Below, piece by piece: positions 1-8,043 of a stretch of 64,000 bases of DNA. Under the pieces are notes generated by a model. That model was not told the origin of the DNA, searched no databases, and saw only the letters and a list, made by a program, of their open reading frames with translations. How positions within the stretch are numbered: position 1 is the stretch's first letter; each line of letters starts with the position of its first letter. A program made the position numbers and the translations under genes. This stretch comes from Dyadobacter sp. CY261 (GTDB taxonomy: Bacteria > Bacteroidota > Bacteroidia > Cytophagales > Spirosomataceae): assembly GCF_021440085.1 (NCBI RefSeq), contig NZ_JAKCPW010000005.1:372001-436000 (forward strand), written 5' to 3'.

Positions 1-117
1 GTTTATTTGACTAGTGGGGAAAAGGGGATTGATATGCAGCGATCGAAGATTTCGAATTTGAAGGATGGGGTTAAGATTCCGGCCCGGGGATTGGTGACGG
101 TGGTGATGGAGAAATAG
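1..117 (+). CDS. C-terminal fragment of a protein, possibly a glycoside hydrolase
   Basis: An open frame runs in from the left edge and stops at TAG 115-117, giving 38 residues. It contains YLTSGEKG, then KIPARGLVTVV near the end. A terminal strand of the form IPARxLVTVV resembles the last strand of the beta-sandwich that closes some clan-A glycoside hydrolases (for example GH30-like enzymes). That resemblance is weak and is an inference; the catalytic part lies outside the window, so no reaction can be assigned. Confidence 0.35.
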   Translation, partial: VYLTSGEKGIDMQRSKISNLKDGVKIPARGLVTVVMEK

Positions 118-339
118 CATTTCTCTCGATCTCTTCGCAAAAAGAGAAAGACCGCCTTCAAAAGTCCGGAACACCTCTGGACGACTTCGACCTATCGATC
201 GATGTTACGGCTATCACCCATCACCTTACGATGATTACTAATAATTCAAAGCATCTCAATCGGATCAACAATAATGGTGGAAAGCTGGATTGGATAATCT
301 AAAATCCCGGCACCTGAAATAAATTTTCTTCCAAAACTA

Positions 340-387
340 TTGCGCAACTAAAAAGTTGCGCATATATTTGCAACCATAGAGTTGCAT
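340..387 (+). promoter_or_regulatory. Promoter and double dyad operator of the arsR-SRPBCC pair
   Basis: A TTG at 340-342 and TATATTTG at 363-370, 20 bases apart, match the Bacteroidota promoter (TTG / TAnnTTTG). A perfect inverted repeat, TGCGCAACT-AAAA-AGTTGCGCA (341-362), fills the space between the boxes. A second dyad, TGCAAC (369-374) with GTTGCA (381-386), covers the end of the -7 box and the expected start point. Both share the GCAAC/GTTGC half-site, as expected for a homodimeric ArsR repressor controlling its own gene at 401. The regulator assignment is inferred from position. Confidence 0.7.
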
Positions 388-400
388 ATTTAGCTCACGT

Positions 401-727
401 ATGAAAGGAGATATATTTCAAGCTATTGCAGATCCGACACGCAGGGCGATTCTGGTGTTGATCGCTACGCACGCTATGACACCTAATGCGCTGGCAGAAC
501 ATTTTGATACTTCCAGGCAGGCTGTTTCGAAGCATATCAAGGTACTCGCCGATTGCGAGCTGTTGACACAGCACAAGGTCGGGAGGGAGATCCATTATTA
601 TTTTAATCCAGTCAAAATGAAAGAGTTCGACCACTGGTTAGAACAGTTCAAAAAACACTGGGAAGACCGTTTTAATCAATTAGATCAACTATTAATCAAC
701 CTAAATTCCGATTCAAATGAAAAGTAA
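401..727 (+). CDS. ArsR-family winged-helix transcriptional regulator
   Basis: The 108-residue protein is a single ArsR-type winged helix. FQAIADPTRRAILVLI near residue 5 is the family's opening helix, and the recognition helix follows in TSRQAVSKHIKVL (about residues 39-51). No metal-binding Cys pair (CxC) is visible, so this is not a classical arsenic or zinc sensor. It belongs to the group paired with SRPBCC/AHSA1 genes, in which the signal is usually unknown. The next gene starts inside its last codons (11-base overlap), so the two are probably translated together. The dyads at 341-387 are the likely autoregulatory site. Confidence 0.88.
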   Translation: MKGDIFQAIADPTRRAILVLIATHAMTPNALAEHFDTSRQAVSKHIKVLADCELLTQHKVGREIHYYFNPVKMKEFDHWLEQFKKHWEDRFNQLDQLLINLNSDSNEK

Positions 728-1217
728 CCTGTTAAAGAATTTTTCGGTAGACAAAGAAAATGCCCGCGTCAATGTGGAACGTGAATTTGTCGCCCCGGTG
801 GGGAAAGTTTGGGCAGCGTGGACACAAAGCGAACTGCTTGACCAATGGTGGGCCCCGAAGCCGTGGAAGGCGCGGACGAAATCACATGATTTCCGAGAAG
901 GTGGCACATGGCTCTACGCGATGGTCGGCCCGGAAGGAGAAGAGCATTGGGCGAAAGTCGACTATAAGACGGTCGATCCTCAGAAAAGCTTCTCGGCGCT
1001 CGATGCATTTTGTGATGAGAATGGAACCGATAATCCGGAGTTCGCCAAATCGCTTTGGACGAATACTTTCTCGGAAGCGGATGGCAGAACCACTGTTTCT
1101 GTTTTGATTCAGTATGATAAATATGAGGATATTGAAGTAATCATGCAAATGGGCTTCGAGGAAGGGTTCACAATGGCGTTGGGTAATCTGGATGAGGTGT
1201 TGGAAGAGCAAAGCTAA
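717..1217 (+). CDS. SRPBCC/AHSA1-family protein
   Basis: A 166-residue protein with the START-like SRPBCC fold. VEREFVAPVGKVWAAWTQSELLDQWWAPKPW (first part at about residues 20-50) is the typical opening of the AHSA1 family, and the C-terminal helix FEEGFTMALGNLDEVL closes the hydrophobic cavity. Family members bind small hydrophobic ligands or act as Aha1-like co-chaperones; no specific ligand can be read from sequence. The start codon ATG 717 lies inside the 3' end of the arsR gene, giving translational coupling. It is probably repressed together with its neighbour. Confidence 0.85.
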   Translation: MKSNLLKNFSVDKENARVNVEREFVAPVGKVWAAWTQSELLDQWWAPKPWKARTKSHDFREGGTWLYAMVGPEGEEHWAKVDYKTVDPQKSFSALDAFCDENGTDNPEFAKSLWTNTFSEADGRTTVSVLIQYDKYEDIEVIMQMGFEEGFTMALGNLDEVLEEQS

Positions 1218-1243
1218 CCATTGAGAAAAGTAAATTGTAAGCC

Positions 1244-1301
1244 GTTGGGCGTAATGAATGGTTGACGTAGAGACTACGCCTAATTATCCATTACGCCCAA
1301 C
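1244..1301. repeat. Imperfect long inverted repeat between convergent genes
   Basis: GTTGGGCGTAATG starting at 1244 is mirrored by CATTACGCCCAAC ending at 1301, with a smaller GTAG/CTAC dyad in the loop. It sits between the convergent SRPBCC gene and the permease gene, so it may end transcription from both sides, although no clean T-run follows. It could also be a mobile palindromic repeat. Confidence 0.5.
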
Positions 1302-1324
1302 TTGTCGCTTCACCCAATTGTTTC

Positions 1325-2743
1325 CTATTCCTTAACTGCAATATCCTTCCTTGCAACCATGTAATAGACGGGGATCCCCAGCAACACGATAATCAACCCC
1401 GGCCAGGTATATTCCGGTTTGTAAATGATCAGCAGAATACAGAATGCAATTCCCATCACTACATAAATGATCGGCAGAATAGGATAGCCGAATGCCTTGT
1501 AGGGTCGTTCCGCATCAGGACGCTTTTTGCGTAGAATGAATATGCCAATGATAGTCAGCATATAAAATACCACTACCACAAACGAGATCATATCCAGCAA
1601 GTTACCGTACTTGCCACTCAACGCCCACAATGAGGCGATCACGCACTGAAGCCAGAGACCGATTTCGGGCACAGCATTCTTGTTAAGCTGGCCAACCTTC
1701 TTGAAAAACAGGCCGTCTTTGGCCATGGAGTAATATACGCGTGCACCCGACATGATGAGGCCATTATTACACCCAAAAGTCGAGACCATGATCATAACGG
1801 CAATGATGATTGTCCCGGCTCCGCCGAAAATGACGTGTGAGGCAGATACGGCGACGCGGTCTTTGTCGGCTGCGGCAATTTCTTGCAAGGAGAGCACGCC
1901 GGTGTACATAACGTTCGTCATCACGTAGATGACTGTCACGATGATCGTTCCCAGTGCAAGGCTAAGGCCAATATTGCGTTGCGGGTTCTTAATCTCGCCG
2001 GCAATAAAAGTGACATTATTCCAGGAATCGCTGCTAAAGATCGAGCCTACCATGGAAGCGGCAATAGCGCCCAATGCGGCAATGGTGGTGTACGATTCGA
2101 CACTGCCGTCCGGACTGAGCTTATGCAAATCCCACATACCTTCACCCCAGTTGGCAGCCCAGATTTCGGGTTTCATGAAAATTAATCCAAAAACGATGAG
2201 ACCAAGAAGGCTCAGGAGCTTGGTTAATGTAAAAGTAGTCTGGATAATCTTGCCGCTGTTAACGCCACGTGTATTCGTAAACGTCAGCACCACGATCACC
2301 ACAATGGACAGTAGCTGGGCGGGACTTATTTTAAGAAAACCAAGGTCTAATGCAACAAGGTCTTCGCTGAACTGAGGGATCAGATAAGCCGTAAATTTGG
2401 CAAATGCCACGGCGACGGCGGCGATTGTGGCTGTCTGAATGACGGTAAAAAAGCTCCAACCGTACAAAAAACCAATCAAGGGGTTATATGCTTCCTTGAG
2501 ATAAATGTACTGTCCACCAGCTTTGGGGAACATCGCGCTGAGTTCTCCGTAGCTTAATGCAGCTGTGAGGGTCATGAAACCGGTGATAAGCCACACGAAC
2601 ATCAGCCAGCCCACGCTACCTGTATTTCGCATGATATCGGCGCTGACAATAAAAATCCCCGATCCGATCATACTGCCGGCAACGAGCATGGTAGCGTCGA
2701 CAAGACCCAATGAGGGCTTGAAAGAAGTGTTTTCTTGTGGCAT
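1325..2743 (-). CDS. APC-superfamily amino acid permease (probable hydroxyproline uptake)
   Basis: A 472-residue, very hydrophobic protein with about 12 predicted membrane segments. MIGSGIFIVSADIM (about residues 25-38) is the substrate-binding GSGIF motif of helix 1 in APC transporters, and the overall pattern, including ALSYGELSAMFPKAGGQYIYLKEAY, fits the LAT/YfnA-like group of amino acid exchangers or symporters. It is the last gene of the hydroxyproline catabolic operon, so hydroxyproline or a related imino acid is the inferred substrate. The fold is clear; the substrate rests only on context. Confidence 0.85.
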   Translation of the reverse strand: MPQENTSFKPSLGLVDATMLVAGSMIGSGIFIVSADIMRNTGSVGWLMFVWLITGFMTLTAALSYGELSAMFPKAGGQYIYLKEAYNPLIGFLYGWSFFTVIQTATIAAVAVAFAKFTAYLIPQFSEDLVALDLGFLKISPAQLLSIVVIVVLTFTNTRGVNSGKIIQTTFTLTKLLSLLGLIVFGLIFMKPEIWAANWGEGMWDLHKLSPDGSVESYTTIAALGAIAASMVGSIFSSDSWNNVTFIAGEIKNPQRNIGLSLALGTIIVTVIYVMTNVMYTGVLSLQEIAAADKDRVAVSASHVIFGGAGTIIIAVMIMVSTFGCNNGLIMSGARVYYSMAKDGLFFKKVGQLNKNAVPEIGLWLQCVIASLWALSGKYGNLLDMISFVVVVFYMLTIIGIFILRKKRPDAERPYKAFGYPILPIIYVVMGIAFCILLIIYKPEYTWPGLIIVLLGIPVYYMVARKDIAVKE

Positions 2744-2888
2744 AAAGGGTAATAGGTTTTATGAAGTCAGGTGTTAATCTGTGAAAACTACGAAGTATTT
2801 GGCCTACTCACAATACATATCCCTCACCACCCGCTAAAATGGTTACAAAAGTGCCATGGCAGTCGCGCTGCGACAGTCGGGGCCTGAC

Positions 2889-4148
2889 TTATTGGTACCG
2901 CTCCGGATCGTAGAGCAAGACATTTACAGATGGCACATGGCGGTCGGCCATTTCGGCTACGATCTTTCCGGTAGCAGGCCCCAGACTGATGCCCATCATG
3001 CCATGACCACCAGCGACAATCAGGTTACTTAACTTTTTAGAATAACCCATATAAGGTAACCCGTCCGGCGAACATGGACGGAAGCCATACCAGATACGGT
3101 CTTTTTGAGGCACAGCCACATTCAGTTCGGGGTAGTAATTGGGGATCGAATTGACAATACCCTCTACCCGATTCATATTGATCTGGTTATTCAATGGCGC
3201 GAGTTCCATCGTTCCGCCGAAGCGCACCTGCCCGTTCATAGGCGTAACAGCCACGCGCGCTTCGAGCAGCAATGCGGGGTGGACAATAGGGTGTTTGGAG
3301 TTTGGCTCCATGAAAGAGTAACCTTTGCCCGGCATAACCGGAATGGACAACCCTGCCAGCCTGGAAAGTTGCGGCAACCAGGAGCCGCCGGTCATTACGA
3401 CAATATCGCCTGAATAGGTTTGCGATGCAGTGTTGACTGCTTTGATTTCCCCGCCACGAATGTCAAAACCTGTTACCTCGGTTTGTTGGATTATCTCTCC
3501 ACCAAGGGTTTTAATGCTTTTAACCAAACCATTGACCAGTGCCGTTGGATACAAATGCGCGTCGCAACGGTAATGTACCGCACCCGCGACGTCGAGTTTG
3601 ATGCCTGGTTCCAATGCCTGCACTTCTTCCCGGCTGAGCATATCTATGTCCAAACCCAGTTGCTGGCCTTGCTTGCCGACGTGGATTTCCTCTTCTCCGG
3701 TTTTGTCGGACTTATAGAGCATTAAAATACCCTTTTCTTCCAATCCAAAATCCAGCTTTTCGTCTTTTACCAAATCCTCATACAATGCCTTGCTCAGCAA
3801 ATGGTAGTCACGCAGATGCGGCGCGGCGCGTTCGACATTAGCTTCGGTAGCCGCTTTCATGAACTTCAAACCCCATGAAATCAGTGAAAAGTCGAGTGAT
3901 GGCTTTACATAAAAAGGGCTTCGGCTGTTGAACATCCATTTGATCCCCTTCGAGATCATCCCCGGGGCAGCAAGCGGAATGAAATGGCTCGGCACGATCA
4001 TGCCGGCATTGCCTATGGAACAGTTGTCGAACAAGTCACCCTTATCGAGCAATGTCACTTTCCAACCGCTTTTCAGCATATAATAGGCCGAAGCCAGACC
4101 CGTAATCCCACCACCGATAATGACGGCGCTGCCTTTTTTTGTAGTCAT
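2889..4148 (-). CDS. FAD-dependent D-amino acid oxidase/dehydrogenase, probable cis-4-hydroxy-D-proline oxidase
   Basis: The 419-residue DAO-family flavoprotein opens with the Rossmann motif VIIGGGITGLASAYYML (from residue 9), followed by the acidic strand end LLDKGD. The C-terminal GGHGMMGISLGPATGKIVAEM motif contacts FAD. No signal peptide is present. In the bacterial hydroxyproline pathway a DAO-family enzyme oxidises cis-4-hydroxy-D-proline, made by the epimerase encoded next door, to pyrroline-4-hydroxy-2-carboxylate, which the DapA-like enzyme at 6999 deaminates. Sequence alone would also allow a general D-amino acid dehydrogenase; the cluster makes the hydroxyproline role likely. The next gene ends about 145 bases away. 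Confidence 0.85.
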   Translation of the reverse strand: MTTKKGSAVIIGGGITGLASAYYMLKSGWKVTLLDKGDLFDNCSIGNAGMIVPSHFIPLAAPGMISKGIKWMFNSRSPFYVKPSLDFSLISWGLKFMKAATEANVERAAPHLRDYHLLSKALYEDLVKDEKLDFGLEEKGILMLYKSDKTGEEEIHVGKQGQQLGLDIDMLSREEVQALEPGIKLDVAGAVHYRCDAHLYPTALVNGLVKSIKTLGGEIIQQTEVTGFDIRGGEIKAVNTASQTYSGDIVVMTGGSWLPQLSRLAGLSIPVMPGKGYSFMEPNSKHPIVHPALLLEARVAVTPMNGQVRFGGTMELAPLNNQINMNRVEGIVNSIPNYYPELNVAVPQKDRIWYGFRPCSPDGLPYMGYSKKLSNLIVAGGHGMMGISLGPATGKIVAEMADRHVPSVNVLLYDPERYQ

Positions 4149-4228
4149 TTCAACGCTAAACTTTCAACCACTCTAAACATTCAACCCTAACTTTCAACCA
4201 CTTTAACTCTAAACTTTGAACTCCAAAC

Positions 4229-5230
4229 CTATATCACCTGAAATCCGAATGCGTAGGGATCTTCCTCGTCGTCGATGAAAATGGTATTATGCCCCGTGAT
4301 CACGGCCCAGCCTTCGATACCCGGGATCATCGCAGGTTTGTCGCCAATGGTCGTTTCGTCCTCCACAGTACCGATGAATTTAGAGCCGATAATGCTTTCA
4401 TGTACAAAACGGTCGCCTTTTTTCAGCTTGCCTTTTGCGTGCCATTGTGCCATTCGTGCGGAAGTTCCCGTGCCGCATGGAGAGCGGTCGATGGCCTTGT
4501 CGCCGTAGAAAACGGCATTGCGAGCTGTCGAAGTAGGATCAAGCGGTGCGCCGGTCCATAGAAAATGGCTCAGCCCTTTGATATGCTCGTTTTCGGGGTG
4601 TACAAACTGATATTGCTCGTTCATCCGCTGGCGGCACACGCGGCTCCAACTAATGAGCTGGTCGGCAGTGTGGTTTTCAATGCCTTTGAAATTCTCCTGC
4701 GGATCGACGATCGCGTAAAAGTTACCTCCGTAGGAAACATCCACAGTTAATGTGCCCAGATCCGGGCATTCGACCGTCAGCTTCTCAGCTGCGAGGAATG
4801 ATTTAATGTTAATCAGCTTTACTGATTTCACCTTTCTACCTTCCTGCACATATTCTACCAAAACCAACCCGGCAGGCGTTTCGAGACGCAGATTGCCTGG
4901 TACTTTGGGCGTCACCAGGCCTTCCTCGATAGCAATGGTGACCGTTCCGATCGTCCCGTGCCCGCACATGGGCAGGCAGCCGCTCGTTTCAATGTATAAT
5001 ACACCAATGTCATTCGCAGGATCGATGGGTGGATAGAGAATGCTACCGCTCATCATATCGTGGCCGCGGGGCTCAAACATCAGGCCCTTACGGATCCAGT
5101 CGAATTCCCTCAAAAAATGGAGCCTGCGCTCCATCATACTGTTGCCCTCAAGGAGCGGCCCGCCACCTGCGACTACGCGTACGGGGTTCCCGCAGGTGTG
5201 GGCATCGATACAGAAAAAAGTCTTACGCAT
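4229..5230 (-). CDS. 4-hydroxyproline 2-epimerase (proline racemase family)
   Basis: A 333-residue member of the proline racemase family. Both catalytic thiols are present: Cys89 in PMCGHGTIG and Cys252 in SPCGTGTSARM. A Cys/Cys pair is the signature of racemases and epimerases, whereas trans-3-hydroxyproline dehydratases replace one Cys by Thr or Ser. The N-terminal FFCIDAHTCGNPVRVVAGG motif is also typical of 4-hydroxyproline epimerases. The enzyme would convert trans-4-hydroxy-L-proline to cis-4-hydroxy-D-proline in the cytoplasm as the first catabolic step. It lies 19 bases downstream of the aldehyde dehydrogenase gene, on the same strand. Confidence 0.9.
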   Translation of the reverse strand: MRKTFFCIDAHTCGNPVRVVAGGGPLLEGNSMMERRLHFLREFDWIRKGLMFEPRGHDMMSGSILYPPIDPANDIGVLYIETSGCLPMCGHGTIGTVTIAIEEGLVTPKVPGNLRLETPAGLVLVEYVQEGRKVKSVKLINIKSFLAAEKLTVECPDLGTLTVDVSYGGNFYAIVDPQENFKGIENHTADQLISWSRVCRQRMNEQYQFVHPENEHIKGLSHFLWTGAPLDPTSTARNAVFYGDKAIDRSPCGTGTSARMAQWHAKGKLKKGDRFVHESIIGSKFIGTVEDETTIGDKPAMIPGIEGWAVITGHNTIFIDDEEDPYAFGFQVI

Positions 5231-5249
5231 AAAGGCTCCCGTGCTGGTG

Positions 5250-6719
5250 TTACAGCGTCGCTTTGGTTATTTCGTTATCCACCGTCCGCCAGATTCCAAG
5301 CGGGTTGGCATTCTTCAATTCGTCTGGTAAAAATTCATCAGGCCAGTTCTGGAAGCTCAATGGTCGTGTAAACCGCTTGATCGCATCCGGGCCAACCGAG
5401 GTAAACTGGCTGTTGCTCGACGACGGGAATGGCCCGCCATGGTGCATGGATTTGCAAACTTCAACACCCGTGGGAAAGTTGTTGAAGATAATACGGCCAC
5501 ATTTGTTCTGAATGGCAGCCACCAGTTCGCGGTGTGATGCCAAGTCCTCACTTGTAGCAAGCAACGTAGCCGTTAACTGGCCGTGCAGCTTCTCCGTCAC
5601 CGCGAGCACTTCTTCCGCATTCCGGCATTTCACGATCAATGCAAAGGGCCCGAAAACTTCGGTTTGCAAATCATCATTAATCAAAAAATCGACGCCGGAA
5701 ACTGTCGCGACTGTTGCGGCACCTTGTCCGTCGCCGGCCTCGGTAGCCGCTACGGAAAGCACTTCCACGCCTGATTGGCCGATTACTTTTTCACGGTTAC
5801 CCCGGTAAGCTACCGCAATGCCTGCATTCAGCATCGGTGCCGGAACAATATTGACGATTTCCTGATCCAATGCAGCGATAAAACCTTCCAAAGCAGGGCC
5901 ATCTTCTGTGATTAGCAAGCCGGGGTTGGTGCAGAACTGTCCTACCCCCAGTGTCAGCGAACCGGCATATTGTTTGGCCAAATCGGCTCCCGAAGTACTC
6001 AACTTGCCAGGCAGCAGGAAAACAGGGTTAATGCTTCCCATTTCGGCAAACACCGGAATAGGCTCCTTCCGTTTGTTGGCGACCTCTACCAAAGCGAGTC
6101 CACCGCGATTAGAACCAGTAAAACCCACTGCCTTGATCACCGGATGGCCCACCAAAGCCTGTGCCTCTTCATTGGTTTCAGTAAAAATATGGGCAAATGT
6201 TCCTTCCGGGAAGCCGCTTTTGGCAACTCCGCGACTAATCGCATCTGCCATCAACTGCGAAGTCTTTGGATGACCAGGATGCGCTTTCACCACCACCGGG
6301 CAGCCTGCTGCAATGGCGCTAGCCGTATCACCACCCGCCGTCGAAAATGCAAATGGGAAGTTACTGGCCCCAAAAACCGCCACAGGACCTAATCCGACAT
6401 TCGTTTTGCGAATATCCGGCTTGGGCACTGCACGCTGCGGATTAGCGGTATCAATACTGGCATCAAGCGAATAGCCTCGTTCCATTGCTTCGGCATAGCT
6501 TCTCCATTGGAACACTGTCCGGGCTTTTTCGCCTGTAAGGCGGCCTTCGGCCAGGTTGGATTCGGCCATAGCCGTCTGGATCAACTCGGGGCCGAGCGCT
6601 TCAATTTCGTCGGCAATGGCGTTCATCAAAGCCACACGGCGACGTAATGCGTAGGCATTCATCACAACAAATGCCTCCTGCGCTTTCTCTAAAATAAGGT
6701 CTAAATCGGATAATTTCAT
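5250..6719 (-). CDS. Alpha-ketoglutaric semialdehyde (2,5-dioxovalerate) dehydrogenase
   Basis: The start chosen is ATG 6717-6719 (489 residues, MKLSDLDLIL), because the 56 in-frame residues upstream do not look like an aldehyde dehydrogenase and run back into a repeat region. Catalytic residues are Cys263 in GQFCTNPG and the general base Glu226 in FAEMGSINP; the nucleotide-binding part contains VAVFGASNFPFAFSTAGGD. This is the NADP-type ketoglutarate semialdehyde dehydrogenase subfamily, which oxidises 2,5-dioxopentanoate to 2-oxoglutarate, the final step of hydroxyproline degradation (also used for sugar acids). The other pathway enzymes around it favour hydroxyproline. Confidence 0.9.
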   Translation of the reverse strand: MKLSDLDLILEKAQEAFVVMNAYALRRRVALMNAIADEIEALGPELIQTAMAESNLAEGRLTGEKARTVFQWRSYAEAMERGYSLDASIDTANPQRAVPKPDIRKTNVGLGPVAVFGASNFPFAFSTAGGDTASAIAAGCPVVVKAHPGHPKTSQLMADAISRGVAKSGFPEGTFAHIFTETNEEAQALVGHPVIKAVGFTGSNRGGLALVEVANKRKEPIPVFAEMGSINPVFLLPGKLSTSGADLAKQYAGSLTLGVGQFCTNPGLLITEDGPALEGFIAALDQEIVNIVPAPMLNAGIAVAYRGNREKVIGQSGVEVLSVAATEAGDGQGAATVATVSGVDFLINDDLQTEVFGPFALIVKCRNAEEVLAVTEKLHGQLTATLLATSEDLASHRELVAAIQNKCGRIIFNNFPTGVEVCKSMHHGGPFPSSSNSQFTSVGPDAIKRFTRPLSFQNWPDEFLPDELKNANPLGIWRTVDNEITKATL

Positions 6720-6916
6720 AATCAATGGTTTTGACAAAAACAGAACACATTCCAGCGACAATTGATCGCATCTTTTGTCAATATTACGGGATTTGAAGGG
6801 ATTTAGACCATCTGCAAGAGCAGAACGACCTGAACAATGTCGGTCTGCTCGGAGTTGTTCATTGTCACCCTTTTGTGAGTTGTTCATTGCCAGCAGCGCA
6901 GCCGGAGGGTGAATGT

Positions 6917-6990
6917 CTTCGGCTGCGCTCAGACTGACATCCTTCGGCTGCGCTCAGACTGACATCCTTCGCGCTTCGCTTAGACTGACA
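6917..6990 (-). repeat. Three tandem units of a dispersed 25-base repeat
   Basis: Three near-identical units of about 25 bases (6917-6940, 6941-6965, 6966-6990). On the minus strand each reads ATGTCAGTCTGAGCG(C)AG followed by CCGAAGG; the last unit has diverged. The same core in plus orientation forms the longer array at 48880-49040, so this is a dispersed family. Here it lies in the 280-base gap between the first two genes of the hydroxyproline operon, where it would be transcribed. Confidence 0.8.
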
Positions 6991-6998
6991 TGCTTTAA

Positions 6999-7934
6999 CT
7001 AAGCAACCGTATCAACCGTCAGATTCAAATAATCGGGTAACTCAGGCTGCGTAGCAATGGCCTGGTCGATGATGGCGATCACCTTCTCGCGCTCTGCACC
7101 TTGAAGCGGCAGGCGTGGTGCGCGTACATATTCCGAACCGATACCTACTTTGGCAGCGGCGAGTTTAATGTTTTGTACGAGTTTCGGATGAATATCCAGT
7201 TCGAGTAATGGCAGGTACCAGCGGTAAATTACCAATGCTTCTTTATACTGACCTGCTTTTGCCAGGTTAAAGATGGCAACGGTTTCTTTCGGGAACGCAT
7301 CTACCAAACCACCAATTACCCCGTCAACACCCAGCATTACCTCTTCCATAATGAGCGTATCCACGCCGCAGAACACCCGGAAACGGTCGCCGAACTTGTT
7401 GAACAGGCGTGTTACATTGCTGACGTCGCGGGTCGATTCTTTGATCGCGTGAATGTTCGGAACTTTGGCAAGCTCTTCGAACATCTCCAGTGTTACTTCG
7501 ATTTTATAGTCGTAAGGATTGTTATAGATCATGATCGAAAGCGATACACTTTCGGCGATGGTTTTGAACCAGTTTACAGTTTCGAAATCATCCGCTTTGT
7601 AACGCATTGGCGGGAGGATCATCAGACCGTCCGCTCCGATGCTTTCAGCTTCCTTTGCGATGCTTACCGCTTCGGCAGTGGACTGTTCGGCGATACCGAG
7701 TACAACCGGCAGACCAGCAGGAAGAGCTGATTTCGCATATTTCACCAGCTCCATTTTCTCGGCTCTGGTGAGTGTACTGGCTTCCCCGAGCGAACCGCCA
7801 ACGATTACCCCGGTTATACCTGCTTCAACCTGCGCGTCGAGGTTCTTGCCGAACAGTTCAAAATCTATTGTATCATCTGATTTGAAAGGCGTCACCAACG
7901 CGGGAAAAATGCCGTACCATGCTTCTTTGTTCAT
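6999..7934 (-). CDS. DapA-family lyase, probable pyrroline-4-hydroxy-2-carboxylate deaminase
   Basis: A 311-residue TIM-barrel protein of the dihydrodipicolinate synthase/N-acetylneuraminate lyase family. The Schiff-base Lys165 lies in HAIKESTRD and the family Tyr in MIYNNPYDY; GGSLGEASTLT is the GGTTGE-like loop that binds the pyruvyl carboxylate. In the hydroxyproline pathway such an enzyme deaminates and dehydrates pyrroline-4-hydroxy-2-carboxylate to 2,5-dioxopentanoate, the substrate of the dehydrogenase at 5250. Genuine DapA is less likely because every neighbour belongs to hydroxyproline catabolism. It is the first gene of the operon on the minus strand. Confidence 0.87.
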   Translation of the reverse strand: MNKEAWYGIFPALVTPFKSDDTIDFELFGKNLDAQVEAGITGVIVGGSLGEASTLTRAEKMELVKYAKSALPAGLPVVLGIAEQSTAEAVSIAKEAESIGADGLMILPPMRYKADDFETVNWFKTIAESVSLSIMIYNNPYDYKIEVTLEMFEELAKVPNIHAIKESTRDVSNVTRLFNKFGDRFRVFCGVDTLIMEEVMLGVDGVIGGLVDAFPKETVAIFNLAKAGQYKEALVIYRWYLPLLELDIHPKLVQNIKLAAAKVGIGSEYVRAPRLPLQGAEREKVIAIIDQAIATQPELPDYLNLTVDTVA

Positions 7935-8043
7935 ATCCTGCTTATGTTAAAATTTTAGTTCAAAATTAATCCATGCCGGCATGCGGATATTCACATGTTT
8001 TAATCAATTCCTTACATATTTTAACATACTACCCAAATTGCGC

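Noticed and set aside
6999..7934. Assignment as true DapA (lysine biosynthesis)
   Set aside because: All co-directional neighbours belong to hydroxyproline degradation, where a DapA-like deaminase is expected.
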